Under the pieces are notes generated by a model. That model made no database searches. It was not told the origin of the DNA and saw only the letters and a program-made list of their open reading frames with translations. Of a stretch of DNA of 64,000 bases, positions 16,610 through 26,172 are shown in pieces. Location: positions 60,308 to 124,307 of the forward strand of contig CAYTPI010000013.1 of the NCBI GenBank assembly GCA_964439625.1, read 5' to 3'. The position numbers and the translations under genes are program-made. Origin of the DNA: CAYTPI01 sp964439625. GTDB lineage: Bacteria; Chloroflexota; Anaerolineae; Aggregatilineales; UBA3940. Every line of letters starts with the position of its first letter. The first letter of the stretch is position 1.

Positions 16610-19600
16610 TAGTTCTCTCGTTCTCCCGCTTCAGCGGTCTCCGAATATACAGGAATGGTGTAGTGGAAAGTGGTACCCTTCCCAACTTCACTCTCAACCC
16701 AAATAGCGCCTCCGTGAGCCTGAATTAAACTCTTGGTAATGTTCAGCCCTAAGCCCGTGCCTTGCGCCATGTCCTTGGCCCTCGATGTTCGGAAGAACTT
16801 AGTGAATAATTGATCAAGTTCTTGCTCGCTCATGCCAATCCCTGTATCGGCTACGGAATGATGAATGACGCGCCGTTTGTCACCAGTTTTTGGGTCAACC
16901 TCTACTTCAGCGCGGGCTGTAATCTTAATAATACCGCCTTCTGGGGTATACTTGTGTGCATTACTAATGAGGTTCGTGGCAACCTGTACCATTCGCGTTG
17001 GGTCTGCATAAATAGTCGGCAATTCATCTACGATGTCTATTTCAAGCGTTTGCTGTTTCTCTTCGATTTGGCTGTCGAGACCCCGCACCACTTCATTATA
17101 AACATTTTTAACATTGACTGAGCTATAGTCTATTCTCAAATCACCCGTTTCGATGCGTGCCGTATCAGCCAAGTCGGATACAAGGCGAGCCATTCGGTCA
17201 ACGTTATTACGGATTGTGCCGAGAAATTGGGCTTGTAGATCACTGATATCACCAGCGTTTCCGCCCTTGAGTAGATCGGTATAGCCTTTGATGGACGTCA
17301 TTGGAGTCTTGAGCTCGTGCGTAACAATCGAAATGAACTCCGTCTTAGATCGGTTCGCCATTTCGATTTCATCTACTAAGCGAGCGTTTTCAATAGCGAC
17401 TGCGGCGTGCTCTGCCAAGCGCTGAATAAAATCAAAGTCAGATTGTTGAAGCAGATCGGGGATGTGTGTTTCGACGCTTAGTACACCAATTGGCCTGTTA
17501 ACGCGCAGAATAGGCACGGTAATCTGCGCGACGCTTTTATTATTAGAAACCTGCACATAATCGGAATCAGTTGCTATCTCTGTGACAAACTCAGCTTTGC
17601 CATTCAAAAGAACCCGACCCGTAATACCTGCATCATCAAGTGGGATGATATTCTGTGGATAAGTTTGCAGATAAGTCTCCGTGTAACCTTGGAAAGCAAT
17701 TGTCTCTACTGCATCACCTTCTGGGGTCAACATGTTGATTGCGCCAACAGTACAGCCGGTTGTGCGTAAGGCCCAGTCCAGCGTGATGTTGATGACACGC
17801 TCGAAGTTCAGGGTGCGGTTGAGTTCACGATCAATACGCTGCAAGTTTTGTAGTTCATCAACACGGGCTGTAAGGGCAGCATCGGTTGCTTCGTATAACC
17901 TTGCATTTTCGATTGCAACCGCAGCCTGAGAAGCAAATGTTGTCAAAAGAGCAGCATCTTCGTCGGTGTACTGTAAACCATCTTTTCTATTGAGAACTTC
18001 TAGCACGCCGATGCTCTTATCCTGAATAACCATTGGCACGGCTAGCAAGCTCTCTGTCTTGAACATTGTCGACTCTTCGATGTCACGAAATACTCGGTTA
18101 TCTGTTGAAGCGTTATTACTGATAACCGGACGCTGCTCATCGGCGGCTCGCCCAACGATCCCCGTACTGGGGGGCAGGCGAGTGCCTACCAGGTCTTCAG
18201 CACCACCCCCTTCAACTACCTTAAACACCAGCTCGCCAGTGCTTTCATCCACGAGGAAAAGTGTCCCCGCTTCAGCGTTCAAAATATTCACGGCGCTGCG
18301 TAAAATACGTAGCAGTAGGTTTTCTAAGTCCAGAGTAGAAGACATTTCTTGGCTTACCAAGTTCAGCGAGGCCAATTGGCGCGCACGCTCTTCTGTCTCG
18401 CGGAAGAGGCGCGCCTTGTCAAGAGCTGTGGCTGCTTGGTCTGCAATGCGCCAAAAGACCTTCAACTGCTCATCTGTGAAGATCACTCCTTGGGTGGAAC
18501 TGGCGACAACCATCGCACCCAGCACTCGATTTCCCGCATTCAGCGGTACACCCATCCAGGCATAGTGCTTATTCTCAAGCGGGTTGATGTTACGTTGGCT
18601 CGTCTCACGAACGTAGTCGTTGGTTCGAATAGGACGACCTGTCCGGATGACTTCACCGGCTAAACCTTGGTTGGCAGGCCACCCAAGGCCTTCTCGTTCG
18701 GGGTAACGCTCATCACCTTCCAAGAAGAAGGCATATTCCAGCATTTCCGTTGTGTCGTTATACATGACGATGTAGAAGTTGGTTGCATCTACTAGTTTGC
18801 TGGTCTGCGTATAGATCAGCTCCAGCAGAACGTCTGGCCCAGTCGTGAAGTTAACGGCTTGGGATACTTGGCTCAAAACGTCCAACTCACGCACACGACG
18901 TTGTAAGTCACTGATGACCTGCGCACGCTCAACGGCTAGCGACGCTTGATCGGCTAAGGCTTGGATGAAGCGCAATTCTTCAATACCAAAGGCATTCCCT
19001 GAGCGTTTGTATCCAACGGCAACCCAGCCTGCCAACCCTTCTTGACCTTGTAGCGGGGCCATAACCGGCGTTCGGAGAACTGCCAACCGTGAATGGTCTT
19101 CCACCATTTCTGCGGGTAGGGGTTTGTTGAACTCAAGGAAAATAACATCACGGGCTTTGCTGAGGGCATTCACCAGACCACTTTCTTGTTCGAAACGGAT
19201 GTCTGTCTCTGGCCGCGTGCCTTCACCTGCAGCAATAAAGTCTCCCGTTAGAGCATCGCGAAGAAAAACGTAAGTGTGTGTGGGTACTAACACTTCACGC
19301 AGTTGTTGCTTCAACAAGCGTACAATCTCTCCGAGCCCACTAGAGTCAGTTAGCGCATTACGAAATGTCGTCAGACGATTGTTATACTCAGAGCGCGATT
19401 GGAAAAATAGGGCATCAATTGTGTTTTGTAAACGCCGCCGGATTGGGTCAAAGATGACGACTAATAAGAAGGTTAGAAGACCGACAGCGATAGGGTTGGT
19501 TGCTGACATCGCATTGAGTGAGAGTGCCAACAGAATTTGGTTGACCCCCACGACAAATAAAGCGTAGCCTATAATCACAGTTGTCCCCATGATCCCGTAT

Positions 19601-20691
19601 GTTGCAGCAAAGCTCACCAACCGACCTGTATCGAGCACATTGTATTGCAGAATGGTGTATGCCATCACAACTGGGAAGACGAGTAATGCAATCAGATTCC
19701 ATTGAGTTGGGATGGTAACGAGGCCGAAATTTGACAAGAAAAACGGTATAGCTGAGGCTGCCGCCGCCACTAGCACCATCCGGCTTTGCTCTTTAATACT
19801 TGGTGACGGAGCAAACACCGCTCGTACAAGCATCGATGCAATAAAAATAACAATGCCTGCGATGGCTGGAATACGCATCAGACGCCATCCAAAGACGATT
19901 GACTCTCTGGCTGAGGACGTAATCGCAATTTGCCCAATGATCAGGATGGTCAGTACGGGCACAAGCAACCACCAACGTCTTTCAGGATGATCCGCGACCA
20001 GCTTCGTGTCATTCGGGTAGAATAATCCGAGCGCCGCGAGTGACCAGCCGACGAATGTGTAACTACCTGACCATAACCGGGTGAAGGTGTGTGTTGTCCA
20101 TAGGTCAAATGTTGTCACGCTGATGATCGCAATGAAGCAAGTTGTGGTCAGGAAGAGCCGTCCCATTAAGCGTTCGCGTCGGTTGCGGTAAACCCAAAGC
20201 CCTAAGCCAAGATATACCAAGCCTATTAGATAAGGGATAATGAAATTCGTGATAACGTCGAGGGCTGGCAGGCGGATAAGTTCAATGGTGACGTCTCGAA
20301 TCGCACCATCAGCACTGACGAGTGTGAGTGTTACCTCATCACCAACGGGGTAATCGTTAGCCAACACCCTATACAGTTCTTGGGTGTTGCCGGTTGCTTG
20401 CCCATTGACTGCTGTTACTCGGTCACCGGTCTCTACACCAGCTTCTAACAGCGGCCACTCGTTGCCGAAGAGCGACCGGTTCTCCGCCATAATAATGCCA
20501 GGCGGCTCAATAAAAGCACCGATAAATGGCGTTTGCAGCCAGACAACACCTCGGAAAAGTACCGCGATCAGTGTCACTGTGGTCATGATGAGCAGAAATG
20601 CTAGAAATATTCGTCCTATTTGATCACTCAGTTGGCGACGTCGCACTTTTTGCCGCAGAGATTTTTGTGCTGGTGAGGCAATGGCGCTCAT
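16609..20691 (-). CDS. Multi-GAF sensor histidine kinase with PDZ and polytopic membrane domain
   Basis: A 1360-residue hybrid sensor. Residues ~25-50 are a first membrane helix. A PDZ-like loop follows (~57-140; LLEAGVETGDRVTAVNGQ), likely extracytoplasmic, then about eight membrane helices (~145-410). Four GAF domains fill ~430-1110 (e.g. LADQASLAVERAQ, ADQAATALDKARLF, FASQAAVAIENARLY, AEHAAVAIENARLV at their ends). The HisKA H-box is VTHELKTPMTSIKGYTD, and the HATPase_c domain has NLISNAHKYTPEGG, ADTGIGMSE and GTGLGLNI. There is no fused receiver. The signal is unknown; several GAFs suggest small ligands or redox input, and the PDZ loop suggests a peptide or envelope cue. It opens the minus-strand operon that continues with the receiver, TPR and HD genes. 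Confidence 0.93.
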   Translation of the reverse strand: MSAIASPAQKSLRQKVRRRQLSDQIGRIFLAFLLIMTTVTLIAVLFRGVVWLQTPFIGAFIEPPGIIMAENRSLFGNEWPLLEAGVETGDRVTAVNGQATGNTQELYRVLANDYPVGDEVTLTLVSADGAIRDVTIELIRLPALDVITNFIIPYLIGLVYLGLGLWVYRNRRERLMGRLFLTTTCFIAIISVTTFDLWTTHTFTRLWSGSYTFVGWSLAALGLFYPNDTKLVADHPERRWWLLVPVLTILIIGQIAITSSARESIVFGWRLMRIPAIAGIVIFIASMLVRAVFAPSPSIKEQSRMVLVAAAASAIPFFLSNFGLVTIPTQWNLIALLVFPVVMAYTILQYNVLDTGRLVSFAATYGIMGTTVIIGYALFVVGVNQILLALSLNAMSATNPIAVGLLTFLLVVIFDPIRRRLQNTIDALFFQSRSEYNNRLTTFRNALTDSSGLGEIVRLLKQQLREVLVPTHTYVFLRDALTGDFIAAGEGTRPETDIRFEQESGLVNALSKARDVIFLEFNKPLPAEMVEDHSRLAVLRTPVMAPLQGQEGLAGWVAVGYKRSGNAFGIEELRFIQALADQASLAVERAQVISDLQRRVRELDVLSQVSQAVNFTTGPDVLLELIYTQTSKLVDATNFYIVMYNDTTEMLEYAFFLEGDERYPEREGLGWPANQGLAGEVIRTGRPIRTNDYVRETSQRNINPLENKHYAWMGVPLNAGNRVLGAMVVASSTQGVIFTDEQLKVFWRIADQAATALDKARLFRETEERARQLASLNLVSQEMSSTLDLENLLLRILRSAVNILNAEAGTLFLVDESTGELVFKVVEGGGAEDLVGTRLPPSTGIVGRAADEQRPVISNNASTDNRVFRDIEESTMFKTESLLAVPMVIQDKSIGVLEVLNRKDGLQYTDEDAALLTTFASQAAVAIENARLYEATDAALTARVDELQNLQRIDRELNRTLNFERVINITLDWALRTTGCTVGAINMLTPEGDAVETIAFQGYTETYLQTYPQNIIPLDDAGITGRVLLNGKAEFVTEIATDSDYVQVSNNKSVAQITVPILRVNRPIGVLSVETHIPDLLQQSDFDFIQRLAEHAAVAIENARLVDEIEMANRSKTEFISIVTHELKTPMTSIKGYTDLLKGGNAGDISDLQAQFLGTIRNNVDRMARLVSDLADTARIETGDLRIDYSSVNVKNVYNEVVRGLDSQIEEKQQTLEIDIVDELPTIYADPTRMVQVATNLISNAHKYTPEGGIIKITARAEVEVDPKTGDKRRVIHHSVADTGIGMSEQELDQLFTKFFRTSRAKDMAQGTGLGLNITKSLIQAHGGAIWVESEVGKGTTFHYTIPVYSETAEAGEREN

Positions 20692-20849
20692 AACAATCCT
20701 TATATCCGGCTACAATCTGACCTATATCGTGTATTGTAGCACGCTCGATTCCTCTTTAGTGTACCCATTTTACCTATCTTAACGACAGGTGAAGTTAATA
20801 GTTCGTTTGAAGGAAGATCATTAGAAGCCAAAGATTCTTGTACGTTTCC

Positions 20850-20879
20850 TTGACAGGCCAAAATTAAGCGCGCTAAGAT
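20850..20879 (+). promoter_or_regulatory. Candidate sigma-70-type promoter of the hrcA operon
   Basis: TTGACA at 20850-20855, an 18-nt spacer, then TAAGAT at 20874-20879. The expected transcript start (~20886) lies just before the CIRCE operator, so HrcA bound there would block initiation or early elongation. Confidence 0.6.
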
Positions 20880-20894
20880 CACAAAAAAGTCTTG

Positions 20895-20921
20895 TTAGCA
20901 CTCTATGCAGCAGAGTGCTAA
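20895..20921 (+). promoter_or_regulatory. CIRCE operator (HrcA binding site)
   Basis: TTAGCACTC, nine spacer bases, then GAGTGCTAA: a perfect match to the consensus inverted repeat bound by HrcA. It lies 52 nt before hrcA and is the only CIRCE I see in the window, so hrcA-grpE-dnaK-dnaJ are expected to be repressed by HrcA and induced on heat shock. Confidence 0.97.
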
Positions 20922-20973
20922 TCTGTGATTTTTCTGGAGAAAATGCAGCCTGACGAGGTGCAGATAAAGGACT

Positions 20974-22113
20974 ATGGTCTTCGATAACCAACTAACAAAA
21001 CGGCAGGAGATGCTACTGGGACTGATCGTTCATGAATATGTAAGTGTGCCGGTACCGGTCAGTTCCAAGCAGCTTGTTAATTCATATGAAGTCAATGTCT
21101 CCTCGGCAACGGTTCGCAATGATATGGCTATCCTCGAAGAACTTGGGCTCATCAAGTCGCCGCATACGTCAGCGGGAAGAGTGCCAACTGAATCGGGTTA
21201 TCGGTATTTTGTTCAACGCATCATTCGCGATACAAACCTGTCCCATACTGAGCAGCGTACCATTCAGCATCAGTTTCATCAGGCCAACCTTGATGTTGAA
21301 AAGCTGTTGCGGCTGGCAGCTTCCGTGCTAGCTAGCACCGTCCGGTCTGCTTCCTTAGTGACATCTCCTGTGCTAGGCCAGGCCTTACTGAAGCATATTG
21401 AACTCATTCAAACACATGGGCGCGCCGTGCTGATGGTCCTGGTTATCGAAGGTGGCACAGTTCGGCAGCAAATGCTGACTTTTAGCGAGCCAATTTCTCA
21501 GGAAATTCTCACGCGCATGGCTGCGGATATTAACCAGCAGTGCAGCGGAAAAAACGCGGATGAAATTGAAGCGTGGGGACGGATGCAAAAGGCTGCTGAA
21601 AACGAAGTTGTCGAGCTCATTGTCGATCTGCTGCTGCGAGCTGGGTCGCGTAGCAGACTTGTCATTCACGATGGCTTGGTCAATATTCTCGATCCGCAAA
21701 TTATGGCTGAGCAGATGATGTTGCCCAGCCATCTTGAGGTTGATGAAGTTATCAAAGTGCTTGACGAGGTTGATAGTCAAGGTGCACGTCAGGCATTGCA
21801 TCTGCTAGAAGAACATAGCCTGTTGGAAGAAATTGTCTCAGAAGTGCTCTCGCCAGAGGTTGACAGTGTCCACGTTATGATTGCAGGGGAAGGGCGCTGG
21901 GCAGAGCTTAACCAAACCAGCCTTGTGCTGTCACGCTACGGTGTTTCTGGCCTGGCGACTGGTGCAGTTGGTGTATTGGGCCCGGTACGTCTGCGTTACG
22001 GGCGCGCCATATCGACGGTGCGTTACGTGGCTGGCTTAATGAGTGAACTTATGGTGGAAATTTACGGAACGGGTAATCCGTCCAACGATGATCAAACGAG
22101 AAATATGGCATAA
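20974..22113 (+). CDS. hrcA: Heat-inducible transcription repressor HrcA
   Basis: A 379-residue repressor. The N-terminal winged helix is visible (LTKRQEMLLGLIVHEYV, SSATVRNDMAILEELGLI, HTSAGRVPTESGYRYFV). The GAF-like dimerisation part continues to the C-terminus with the family's closing segment (GVLGPVRLRYGRAISTVRYV). HrcA senses free GroE chaperonin in model species and binds CIRCE. AAAGGA lies ~6 nt before the ATG at 20974. It is the first gene of the operon and autoregulated through the CIRCE 52 nt upstream. Length and motifs are normal. The 196 nt between it and grpE contains no second CIRCE. Confidence 0.97.
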   Translation: MVFDNQLTKRQEMLLGLIVHEYVSVPVPVSSKQLVNSYEVNVSSATVRNDMAILEELGLIKSPHTSAGRVPTESGYRYFVQRIIRDTNLSHTEQRTIQHQFHQANLDVEKLLRLAASVLASTVRSASLVTSPVLGQALLKHIELIQTHGRAVLMVLVIEGGTVRQQMLTFSEPISQEILTRMAADINQQCSGKNADEIEAWGRMQKAAENEVVELIVDLLLRAGSRSRLVIHDGLVNILDPQIMAEQMMLPSHLEVDEVIKVLDEVDSQGARQALHLLEEHSLLEEIVSEVLSPEVDSVHVMIAGEGRWAELNQTSLVLSRYGVSGLATGAVGVLGPVRLRYGRAISTVRYVAGLMSELMVEIYGTGNPSNDDQTRNMA

Positions 22114-22295
22114 AAAATCTGTCAAAAATCGTTAAGGGCTGTCGTTATCTTACACGCTTCTTATGGGTGCTGGGTACTCTCTATCCGCACCAAAGCGGTG
22201 GTTTGTTCTGTCACTATCAGAGTGTGTAAATGCTGGTCGTCAAACAAACCGAAATTTAAGAATTTGATTCAAGCTCTGAGTGCACATTCGCTATG

Positions 22296-22301
22296 AAGGA
22301 G
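22296..22301 (+). promoter_or_regulatory. Ribosome binding site fixing the TTG start of grpE
   Basis: AAGGAG followed by 8 nt and TTG at 22310. The in-frame GTG at 22280 has no such site before it. Confidence 0.75.
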
Positions 22302-22309
22302 AAGAAGAT

Positions 22310-22882
22310 TTGAAACAAGATGACACCAACCAGATAGAGGCCGAGGCAGAAGATCTGCAAGCTGAGGCTGATGTATCGAACACAGACGTCACCGATGATG
22401 AGGCCATGACTACGCTCGACCCTGAGTCTGCTGAAGCAAAGTTGCTGGCGGCTGAGGCAAAAGTTGCCGAATATTTGGATGGTTGGCAGCGTTCTCGTGC
22501 GGAACTCGAAAATTATAAGAAGCGTGTTCTGCGAGACAAAGAAAACTGGCGTGCAGAAATCCTTGGGGAGGTTTTCAACAAGGTGCTGCTCGCCTTCGAT
22601 GACTTTGACTTAGCAATGCAGAATTTGCCTGAAAAGCTTGAACAGGAAGACTGGGTCACCGGTATCCACAAAGTACATAAGAAATTTCAGCAACAGCTTG
22701 AGCAGCTTGATATTGCCGAGGTGCCTGGGGAAGGTGAAGCGTTTGACCCCACTATTCACGAAGCTGTGATGCGTGCGCAAAGTGAAGACTATGAAGCTGG
22801 AACAATCATTGAGGTTTTGCGCAAAGGCTATGCGGTTGACGGTCGTGTCATTCGGCCTGCATTGGTCAAAGTAGCTGAGTAA
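22310..22882 (+). CDS. grpE: Nucleotide exchange factor GrpE
   Basis: A 190-residue cochaperone that releases ADP from DnaK. Residues ~1-50 are acidic and disordered, ~50-85 form the long coiled coil (EAKVAEYLDGWQRSRAELEN, then YKKRVLRDKE), and the C-terminal beta domain closes with GEAFDPTIHEAVMRAQSEDY and VLRKGYAVDGRVIRPALVKV, all standard for GrpE. I prefer the TTG at 22310 because AAGGAG stands 8 nt before it; a GTG 30 nt upstream would add ten residues without a ribosome site. Second gene of the HrcA-controlled operon, with dnaK 87 nt downstream. Confidence 0.95.
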   Translation: MKQDDTNQIEAEAEDLQAEADVSNTDVTDDEAMTTLDPESAEAKLLAAEAKVAEYLDGWQRSRAELENYKKRVLRDKENWRAEILGEVFNKVLLAFDDFDLAMQNLPEKLEQEDWVTGIHKVHKKFQQQLEQLDIAEVPGEGEAFDPTIHEAVMRAQSEDYEAGTIIEVLRKGYAVDGRVIRPALVKVAE

Positions 22883-22969
22883 CAAAACTATTAGGTTACA
22901 AGTTTATCCTGCTTAAATCGAATAACATAGCATATTTAAGATCTACCAAATACAGGAGTAGAAATAATT

Positions 22970-24883
22970 ATGGGAAAAATCATTGGAATTGACCTTGGTA
23001 CGACAAACTCCGTTGTAGCCGTAATGGAAGGTGGAGAGCCAACCATTATTCCATCCGAGGAAGGCGGACGGCTGTTCCCTTCGGTCGTCGCAATTGACAA
23101 AAATGATCAGTTGCTGGTCGGTCAAGTGGCTCGCCGTCAAGCGGTTGTCAACAGTGATAATACAGTTTTCTCCGTGAAGCGCTTCATGGGTCGTAAATTC
23201 GACGATACAGACGTGAAGAAGACACTTGATCTCGTACCATACGAGGTTAAGAAGGCCAAAAATGGTGACATCCGTGTTGTGATGGGTGGCAAGGAGCATT
23301 CACCGCCAGAGATTAGCGCCATGATTTTACAGAAAATCAAGCGCGATGCGGAGGCTTACCTAGGTGAGCCAGTCATTGAGGCTGTAATTACCGTCCCAGC
23401 ATACTTTAACGATAGTCAAAGACAGGCGACCAAGGATGCGGGGCGGATTGCGGGCTTAGAAGTCAAACGCATCATTAATGAGCCAACGGCTTCATCATTG
23501 GCGTATGGCTTAGATAAGAAACAAGATCAAACAATTGCCGTTTATGACCTCGGTGGTGGTACCTTTGACATTAGTGTTCTAGAAGTCGGCGATGGTGTCT
23601 TTGAAGTCAAAGCCACAAACGGCGATACACTGTTAGGTGGTGATGACTTCGACCAGCGCATCATTGACTGGATTGCTGATGAGTTCAAGCGTGAAAACGG
23701 CATCGATTTGCGGGGCGACAAAGCCGCCCTGCAGCGTCTCAAGGAAGCTGCCGAGAATGCCAAGAAGGAACTCTCTAGTAAGCAGACAACGAACATCAAC
23801 CTTCCTTACATTACAGCCGACGCCAGCGGCCCGAAGTTCCTCGATATGGACCTAACTCGCTCCAAGTTCGAGCAGCTCACCAACGATCTGGTTGAACGCA
23901 GCATTGAGCCAATGAAGAAGGCACTGGCGGATGCCAATATGCAACCATCTGATATCGATGAAGTGGTTCTTGTTGGTGGTAGTACGCGAATGCCGCAGGT
24001 TCAAGAAGCTGTTAAGAAATACTTTGGTAAAGAGCCAAACCGGTCTGTGAACCCTGATGAGGTGGTCGCGCTGGGTGCTGCCATCCAAGCTGGCGTTCTT
24101 GCAGGTGATGTTAAAGACATTCTGTTGTTAGACGTTACGCCTCTAACTTTAAGCGTGGAAACACTCGGCGGTGTCGCAACGCCCCTGATTGAGCGGAATA
24201 CGACTATTCCAAAGTCTGCTAGTCAGATTTTTAGCACGGCGGCTGACAACCAGACGAAGGTCGAAATTCATGTTGTCCAGGGCGAACGTTCAATGGCCGC
24301 CGATAATAAGTCATTGGGACGTTTCATTCTAGATGGTATTCCACCGGCACCACGGAACATGCCGCAAATTGAAGTAACCTTTGATATTGATGCCAACGGT
24401 ATCCTAAACGTAACTGCACAGGATAAAGCAACAGGTCGTCAACAGCAGATTACAATTCAGCCCTCCGGTGGTCTTGCTGAAAACGAGATTCAGCAGATGA
24501 TTGAAGATGCAAAGGCACACGAAGCCGAAGACCAAGCTCGTAAGGCTCGCCAAGAGGTGTTCAACCAAGCTGATACGGCAATCTGGTCAGCAGAGAAGAT
24601 GCTTCGCGATCAGGAAGAACTGCTGACTGAAGAAGACGTGGAACGCATCGAGGCTGAAATTGCCAATGTGCGCCAAGTCGTAGAGAGTGAGGATATCGAC
24701 GCTGTTAAAGCCGCTACTGACCAAATCACCCAAGTGATGATGAGTATCGGGGAGCGCATGTATGCGCAAGCTCAGCCCGCAGGAGAAACTGCTGCACCAG
24801 GCCCCGGCTTTGACCAAGAATCCGACACTGACGGTGATGATGGTACTGAAGAAGATGTCGTCGAAGGGGAAGTTGTTGACTAA
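22970..24883 (+). CDS. dnaK: Molecular chaperone DnaK (Hsp70)
   Basis: A 637-residue Hsp70. The three family signatures are present: [17 protein letters not shown] at the start, [19 protein letters not shown] in the middle and [17 protein letters not shown] later. The substrate-binding part follows the linker [19 protein letters not shown], and an acidic tail rich in Asp and Glu ends in [16 protein letters not shown] precedes the ATG. DnaK folds nascent and damaged proteins with DnaJ and GrpE, which are encoded on either side. All features are normal for a bacterial housekeeping Hsp70. Confidence 0.98.
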   Translation: MGKIIGIDLGTTNSVVAVMEGGEPTIIPSEEGGRLFPSVVAIDKNDQLLVGQVARRQAVVNSDNTVFSVKRFMGRKFDDTDVKKTLDLVPYEVKKAKNGDIRVVMGGKEHSPPEISAMILQKIKRDAEAYLGEPVIEAVITVPAYFNDSQRQATKDAGRIAGLEVKRIINEPTASSLAYGLDKKQDQTIAVYDLGGGTFDISVLEVGDGVFEVKATNGDTLLGGDDFDQRIIDWIADEFKRENGIDLRGDKAALQRLKEAAENAKKELSSKQTTNINLPYITADASGPKFLDMDLTRSKFEQLTNDLVERSIEPMKKALADANMQPSDIDEVVLVGGSTRMPQVQEAVKKYFGKEPNRSVNPDEVVALGAAIQAGVLAGDVKDILLLDVTPLTLSVETLGGVATPLIERNTTIPKSASQIFSTAADNQTKVEIHVVQGERSMAADNKSLGRFILDGIPPAPRNMPQIEVTFDIDANGILNVTAQDKATGRQQQITIQPSGGLAENEIQQMIEDAKAHEAEDQARKARQEVFNQADTAIWSAEKMLRDQEELLTEEDVERIEAEIANVRQVVESEDIDAVKAATDQITQVMMSIGERMYAQAQPAGETAAPGPGFDQESDTDGDDGTEEDVVEGEVVD

Positions 24884-24926
24884 TCATGTGCGGTCAACAC
24901 AATAACCTGTAGGTTTAGATGGCTAA

Positions 24927-24950
24927 GGGGTGGCACGGTTGTGCTGCCCC
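24927..24950 (+). terminator. Hairpin between dnaK and dnaJ
   Basis: GGGGTGGCAC pairs with GTGCTGCCCC (two G-U pairs) around a GGTT loop, followed by TGTTTG. It may act as an attenuator or processing site that lowers dnaJ relative to dnaK. A second small inverted repeat (TTTGAC/GTCAAA) follows at 24952-24965. Confidence 0.5.
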
Positions 24951-25013
24951 TGTTTGACGTGTCAAATGCTCCAGCAACAAGCTTCCAGTTGAAGAAGGGA
25001 TAACGACGCACCT

Positions 25014-26165
25014 ATGGCAGCAAAGCGTGACTACTATGAAGTGCTTGGTATACAAAAAAGTGCTTCAGAAGCAGAGATAAAGAAGGCCTTTCGCCGCCTT
25101 GCTCGAGAATACCACCCTGATGTGAGTGAACATCCAAACGCCGCTGAGCGGTTCAAAGAAATCAACGAAGCCTATGCTGTGCTGAGTGATCAAGAAAAGC
25201 GGGCAGCCTATGATCGCTTCGGGCACCAAGCATTTCAGGGTTCTGGCGGGGTGGATCCGTTTGCAGGGATGGCCGACCTTGGTGATATTTTCGCTGAAAT
25301 CTTTGGTGGGGGTTTCAGACAACGTGGAGGGGGACGCCAAGCACCGCGTCGTGGTCAAGACTTAGTCTACCGTCTAACCATTGATTTCGAAGAAGCGATC
25401 TTCGGTGCCCAGAAAGATATTTCTTACCAGCAGACGATTATCTGCCCTACGTGTGAGGGGCGACGGGCTGCCTCCGGTACCGAAACCATCACCTGTACAA
25501 CCTGTAATGGCAGCGGTGAAGAGCGCGTTGTTCGCAATACGTTCCTTGGGCAAATGGTGAACATTACGACGTGCTCAACCTGTCGCGGTACTGGCAAGCT
25601 GGTACCAACCCCATGCCCGGAATGTAATGCCAAAGGCCAAGTGCGCCATACGCGTGAACTGACTGTCAATATTCCGGCAGGTGTTGATACGGGTACCCAA
25701 ATTCGTATCTCTGGTGAAGGTGAAATCGGTGCAAACAACGGTCAGCCAGGTAGTTTGTTGATTGCGGTAACGGTTCGTGATCACGAATTTTTCCGGCGTA
25801 ACCAGAATGATCTGCTCATTAAAGTGCAGCTCAACGTTGCGCAGGCGGCCTTAGGCCATCGTGTTGATGTCCCCGTGCTCACAGAAGAGGGTGAGCGTAC
25901 CGAGCTACTAGATATTCCTAGCGGCACCCAAACTGGTGAAATTTTCACTATAAAAGGCAGAGGGGTTCCTCGTCTACGACGCGACGGGACGCATGATGGC
26001 GCAGGAAACCTTGAAGTTATGATCGAAGTCGCCGTCCCTTATGCCCTTACTGATGAACAGCGCGATCTGTTTGAACGCCTTGGTGAAACACTGGGTGAGC
26101 CGATTATTCCACCTGCTAATGAGCGCGGCTTCTTCGACAAGGTTATCGGCTGGCTGGGTGGGTAA
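25014..26165 (+). CDS. dnaJ: Chaperone protein DnaJ (Hsp40)
   Basis: A 383-residue type I Hsp40. The J-domain is at ~5-68 (YYEVLGIQKSASEAEIKKAF, with the HPD motif in EYHPDVSE). A short Gly/Phe region follows (~70-115). The four zinc repeats lie at ~142-210: CPTCEGRR, CTTCNGSG, CSTCRGTG and CPECNAKG; the first deviates from CxxCxGxG at its last positions. The C-terminal substrate domains follow. DnaJ stimulates the ATPase of DnaK and delivers substrates. It lies 130 nt after dnaK behind a hairpin and is followed 7 nt later by prmA. Confidence 0.97.
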   Translation: MAAKRDYYEVLGIQKSASEAEIKKAFRRLAREYHPDVSEHPNAAERFKEINEAYAVLSDQEKRAAYDRFGHQAFQGSGGVDPFAGMADLGDIFAEIFGGGFRQRGGGRQAPRRGQDLVYRLTIDFEEAIFGAQKDISYQQTIICPTCEGRRAASGTETITCTTCNGSGEERVVRNTFLGQMVNITTCSTCRGTGKLVPTPCPECNAKGQVRHTRELTVNIPAGVDTGTQIRISGEGEIGANNGQPGSLLIAVTVRDHEFFRRNQNDLLIKVQLNVAQAALGHRVDVPVLTEEGERTELLDIPSGTQTGEIFTIKGRGVPRLRRDGTHDGAGNLEVMIEVAVPYALTDEQRDLFERLGETLGEPIIPPANERGFFDKVIGWLGG

Positions 26166-26172
26166 TAGAACA

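Noticed and set aside
20955..20999. Fourteen-codon leader ORF (MQPDEVQIKDYGLR) overlapping the hrcA start
   Set aside because: It has a possible ribosome site but no regulatory codon pattern or conserved feature; the frame is short enough to arise by chance. Its first codon is a few bases before this range.
22280..22309. GTG start for grpE ten codons upstream
   Set aside because: No ribosome site before it, whereas AAGGAG stands 8 nt before the TTG at 22310.
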